Made by a program: the position numbers and the translations under genes
Part shown: positions 12,993-15,253 of the stretch, one piece after another
Position numbering within the stretch: position 1 is the first letter of the stretch
How the letters are laid out: every line of letters starts with the position of its first letter
The notes under the pieces: generated by a model
Told to the model about the DNA's origin: nothing
Databases searched by the model: none
What the model saw: the letters and a program-made list of their open reading frames with translations, nothing else
Source: Actinomycetes bacterium
Lineage (GTDB): Bacteria; Actinomycetota; Actinomycetes; Propionibacteriales; Propionibacteriaceae
DNA: 15,253 nucleotides
Reading direction: 5' to 3'
NCBI GenBank assembly: GCA_021794705.1
Contig: JAJYQH010000112.1
Span: 1 to 15,253 of the forward strand

Positions 12993-14573
12993 ATGAAACC
13001 GCCGATCACCCGGGTCGTCCGCGCGCCGGCGCGCGCGTGGCTCACCTCGCTCCCGTTCCGCGTCATCGTCTCGACCTTCGTCGCCTCGGTCATCATCATG
13101 GTGCTCGGCGGCTTCCTCCTCGTGCGCCAGGCGTCCACCGGCATCCTCGCCGCGAAGCGCCAGGCGAGCATCCAGGAGGCGTCCACCGCTCTCGACCGGA
13201 TGCAGCAGGAGTTGCGTCTGTCCAACTCCGACAGCAGCTCCATCTACGAGCGGCTCAACCAGCTGGCCATCGAGGTCGGATCGCAGGCGGGGCAGTACCG
13301 GATCATCATCCAGGGCCCGGTGTCGGGCTACGCCTCCGTGGGGATCGACGCCGCGACCGTCCCCGACAACCTCGCCCAGGCCGTCCAGCAGGGCGGCGGC
13401 ATGTACCTCGCGTCCACCATGGTGCGCTACACGCAGCCCGGCCTGGCCGACGAGCCGGGGCTGGTGGTGGGCTCCCAGCTCTACGCCCCGTCGGTCGGGG
13501 AGTCCTACCCGGTCTACTTCATCTTCCCGGAGGGGAAGGAGGTCCAGACCCTCGACGTCGTCCAGGGCGCCGCCGCCAGCACGGGCGCCCTGCTGACCCT
13601 GGCCCTCACGATCATGGCCGGGCTCGTCACCCGCCAGGTGGTCGGACCCGTGCGCCGGGCCAGCCTCGCCGCGGAGCGGTTGGCCTCGGGCCACCTCAAC
13701 GAGCGGATGGACGTGCGCGGCACGACCGAGCTGGCCAGCCTCGGCCGATCGATCAACAACATGGCCGCGGAGATCCAGCGGCAGATCGGGCAGCTGGAGG
13801 AGCTCTCCCGGGTGCAGCAGCAGTTCGTCTCGGACGTCTCGCACGAACTGCGGACGCCCCTCACCACCGTGAAGATGGCCGCCGAGCTGCTGTACGACCA
13901 GCGCGACGAGTTCGACGTGAGCGAGGCCCGCTCGGCCGAGCTCATGCACGCCGAACTCGAGCGGTTCGAGGGCCTGCTCGGCGACCTGCTCGAGATCTCC
14001 CGCTTCGACGCGGGCGCGGCCGTGCTCACGCTCGACGAGACCGACCTCGCGAGTGTCGTGCGGGCCGAGGTGGAGGCCCAGCAGCCGTTCGCCGACCGAC
14101 TGCACACCCGGCTCAGCGTGCACGTGCGGGGGGACACGACCGCGGAGATGGACGCCCGCCGGGTCCGGCGCATCCTGCGCAACCTCATCACCAACGCCAT
14201 CGAGCACGGCGAGCGGCGGCCGATCGTCATCACCGTCGCCGGCGACGAGCAGGCGGTGGCGGTCACCGTGCGCGACCACGGGGTGGGCTTCCTGCCGAGC
14301 CAGAACACCCAGGTGTTCCACCGCTTCTGGCGGGCCGACCCCAGCCGCACCCGCACCGTGGGGGGCACCGGCCTCGGCCTGGCGATCGCCCTCGAGGACG
14401 CCCGGCTGCACGGGGGGTGGCTGTCGGCGTGGGGCCGGCCCCGCAAGGGCGCCCAGTTCCGCCTCACGCTGCCCCGGCGGCACGGGCAGATCCTCACCGG
14501 CTCCCCGCTGCCCCTGGCACCGGTCGACGTGATGCCGCCGGCCCGGAGCTTCTCCTCCCGGGAGCTCGCATGA
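12993..14573 (+). CDS. mtrB: Sensor histidine kinase MtrB
   Basis: The 526-residue kinase has a first membrane segment at about residues 23-43 (IVSTFVASVIIMVLGGFLLV), an extracytoplasmic domain of about 150 residues, a second segment near 195-216, a HAMP linker, then the kinase core. The H-box SDVSHELRTPLTT puts the phosphorylated His at residue 284. The N-box NLITNAIEHG (about 397-406), DHGVGF and GGTGLGLAIA complete the ATPase. It phosphorylates MtrA. The short Pro/Ser-rich C-terminal tail after residue 495 is common in MtrB. ATG 12993 is the only usual start codon after an in-frame stop at 12957-12959, yet no Shine-Dalgarno sequence precedes it. Its stop overlaps the lpqB ATG. Confidence 0.97.
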   Translation: MKPPITRVVRAPARAWLTSLPFRVIVSTFVASVIIMVLGGFLLVRQASTGILAAKRQASIQEASTALDRMQQELRLSNSDSSSIYERLNQLAIEVGSQAGQYRIIIQGPVSGYASVGIDAATVPDNLAQAVQQGGGMYLASTMVRYTQPGLADEPGLVVGSQLYAPSVGESYPVYFIFPEGKEVQTLDVVQGAAASTGALLTLALTIMAGLVTRQVVGPVRRASLAAERLASGHLNERMDVRGTTELASLGRSINNMAAEIQRQIGQLEELSRVQQQFVSDVSHELRTPLTTVKMAAELLYDQRDEFDVSEARSAELMHAELERFEGLLGDLLEISRFDAGAAVLTLDETDLASVVRAEVEAQQPFADRLHTRLSVHVRGDTTAEMDARRVRRILRNLITNAIEHGERRPIVITVAGDEQAVAVTVRDHGVGFLPSQNTQVFHRFWRADPSRTRTVGGTGLGLAIALEDARLHGGWLSAWGRPRKGAQFRLTLPRRHGQILTGSPLPLAPVDVMPPARSFSSRELA

Positions 14574-15253
14574 CCAGCCGTCCTTCGCGCCTGCGCCTCC
14601 TGCTGCCGCTCGCCGTCCTGGCCGCCCTGCTGACCGGCTGTGCCGGCGTCCCCACCGCCGGCCCCGTCGAGCAGGTCAGCCCGAACGTCCGCCAGACGCA
14701 GGACAGCGGCGTTCGGATCGACGCCGAGCCGCCGCGCCCGGACGCCACACCCGAGCGGATCGTCGCGGGGTTCCTCAGCGCCATGGCCAGCCTGCAGCCG
14801 GGGTTCGACGTGGCCAAGCTCTACCTCACCGACCGCGCCCGGCAGCGATGGGACCCGGGCAGCGGCACGACGATCATCGACGCGAGCGCCGAGCAACTGG
14901 TGGCGACCCCGTCCTCGGAACTGCTCGACGCGCCGATCGTGGGCCAGCTCACCCGGGCCGGACGGTACCAGTCGGTGGGCGGCCAGTTCCGTCACGACTT
15001 CGGGCTGACCAAGGTGAAGGGCCAGTGGCGGATCTCCAGCCCACCCCCGGGACTGGTCATCACGACGAGCACGTTCGGGTCGTACTACGTGTCGATGCAG
15101 CGGTACTTCCTCACCCCGGACGGGTCACGGGTCGTGCCCGAGACGCTGCGCGTCCCCGCCCAGGACTTCACGCCCGGCCGCGCCGTCCGTGCCCTGCTCG
15201 AGGGACCCTCGTCGTGGCTCGCGCCGGCGGTCACCACCGCGATCCCCGCGAGC
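14570..15253 (+). CDS. lpqB: Lipoprotein LpqB (3' end outside window)
   Basis: The frame is open from ATG 14570 to the right edge (228 codons seen), overlapping the mtrB stop by 4 bases, with GGGAG at 14560-14564 as ribosome site. The N-terminus is a lipoprotein signal peptide with lipobox LLTGC, so Cys24 would be lipid-modified. After the LpqB-typical GVPTAGPV comes an NTF2-like region (PERIVAGFLSAM to SSPPPGL). A GerMN domain begins near residue 185 (VPETLRVP, AVRALLEGPSSWL, VTTAIP). Known LpqB proteins end with a beta-propeller-like domain, which should lie beyond the window. LpqB interacts with MtrB outside the membrane and modulates the MtrAB system. The call rests on both sequence and operon position. 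Confidence 0.96.
   Translation, partial: MTSRPSRLRLLLPLAVLAALLTGCAGVPTAGPVEQVSPNVRQTQDSGVRIDAEPPRPDATPERIVAGFLSAMASLQPGFDVAKLYLTDRARQRWDPGSGTTIIDASAEQLVATPSSELLDAPIVGQLTRAGRYQSVGGQFRHDFGLTKVKGQWRISSPPPGLVITTSTFGSYYVSMQRYFLTPDGSRVVPETLRVPAQDFTPGRAVRALLEGPSSWLAPAVTTAIPAS

Noticed and set aside
12144..14483. Minus-strand open frame of 779 codons opposite mtrA-mtrB
   Set aside because: Same cause; the plus strand encodes two fully recognisable proteins with intact motifs.

Overview
The window is high-GC actinobacterial chromosome. The mtrA-mtrB-lpqB order, a tmRNA with an actinobacterial tag (ADNARTDFALAA), frequent GTG starts and several leaderless-looking starts all fit this. The M23 peptidase-smpB-ssrA neighbourhood and general protein style suggest Propionibacteriales or a relative, but that rank is inference. 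No insertion sequence, phage gene, CRISPR array or tRNA gene was seen. Coding density is high and every intergenic gap is short.

Layout. (1) 2-5125: the 3' part of an M23 peptidase gene (probably the end of an ftsEX-type cell-division cluster, inferred), smpB, a DUF2207 membrane protein, a convergent cytoplasmic FKBP-type prolyl isomerase, a divergent DUF1707/DUF4870-like membrane protein, then ssrA (tmRNA) and a strong hairpin terminator. SmpB and tmRNA together form the trans-translation ribosome rescue system. (2) 5210-10123: a co-directional cluster of a secreted GH26 glycoside hydrolase, a GAF-SpoIIE (PP2C-type) phosphatase, a cellulose-synthase-like processive GT2 glycosyltransferase with a large insertion in its catalytic domain, a STAS anti-anti-sigma-like protein, and an RsbW-like ATPase/kinase. 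The last four genes overlap or nearly abut, so they are almost surely one transcript. (3) 10208-12063: singletons, namely a GyrI-like effector-binding protein, a convergent NAD(P)H-dependent FMN reductase, and an AlgH/YqgE (UPF0301) protein. (4) 12237-15253: the mtrA-mtrB-lpqB operon, cut by the window edge inside lpqB.

The most interesting part is region 2. It carries a complete partner-switching set (phosphatase, STAS switch protein, kinase-like ATPase) wrapped around a membrane polysaccharide synthase, with no sigma factor gene inside. The synthase has lost, or never had, a C-terminal PilZ c-di-GMP domain, and it carries about 150 extra residues between its FFCGS and TED motifs. A reasonable hypothesis is that partner switching, rather than c-di-GMP, controls synthesis of an exopolysaccharide that the GH26 enzyme trims or releases. 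This is inference from gene order and motifs.

A second theme is transcription. Four genes (FKBP, DUF1707, GyrI-like, AlgH) have a -10-like hexamer ending 6-7 bases before the start codon and no Shine-Dalgarno sequence, which suggests leaderless mRNAs.
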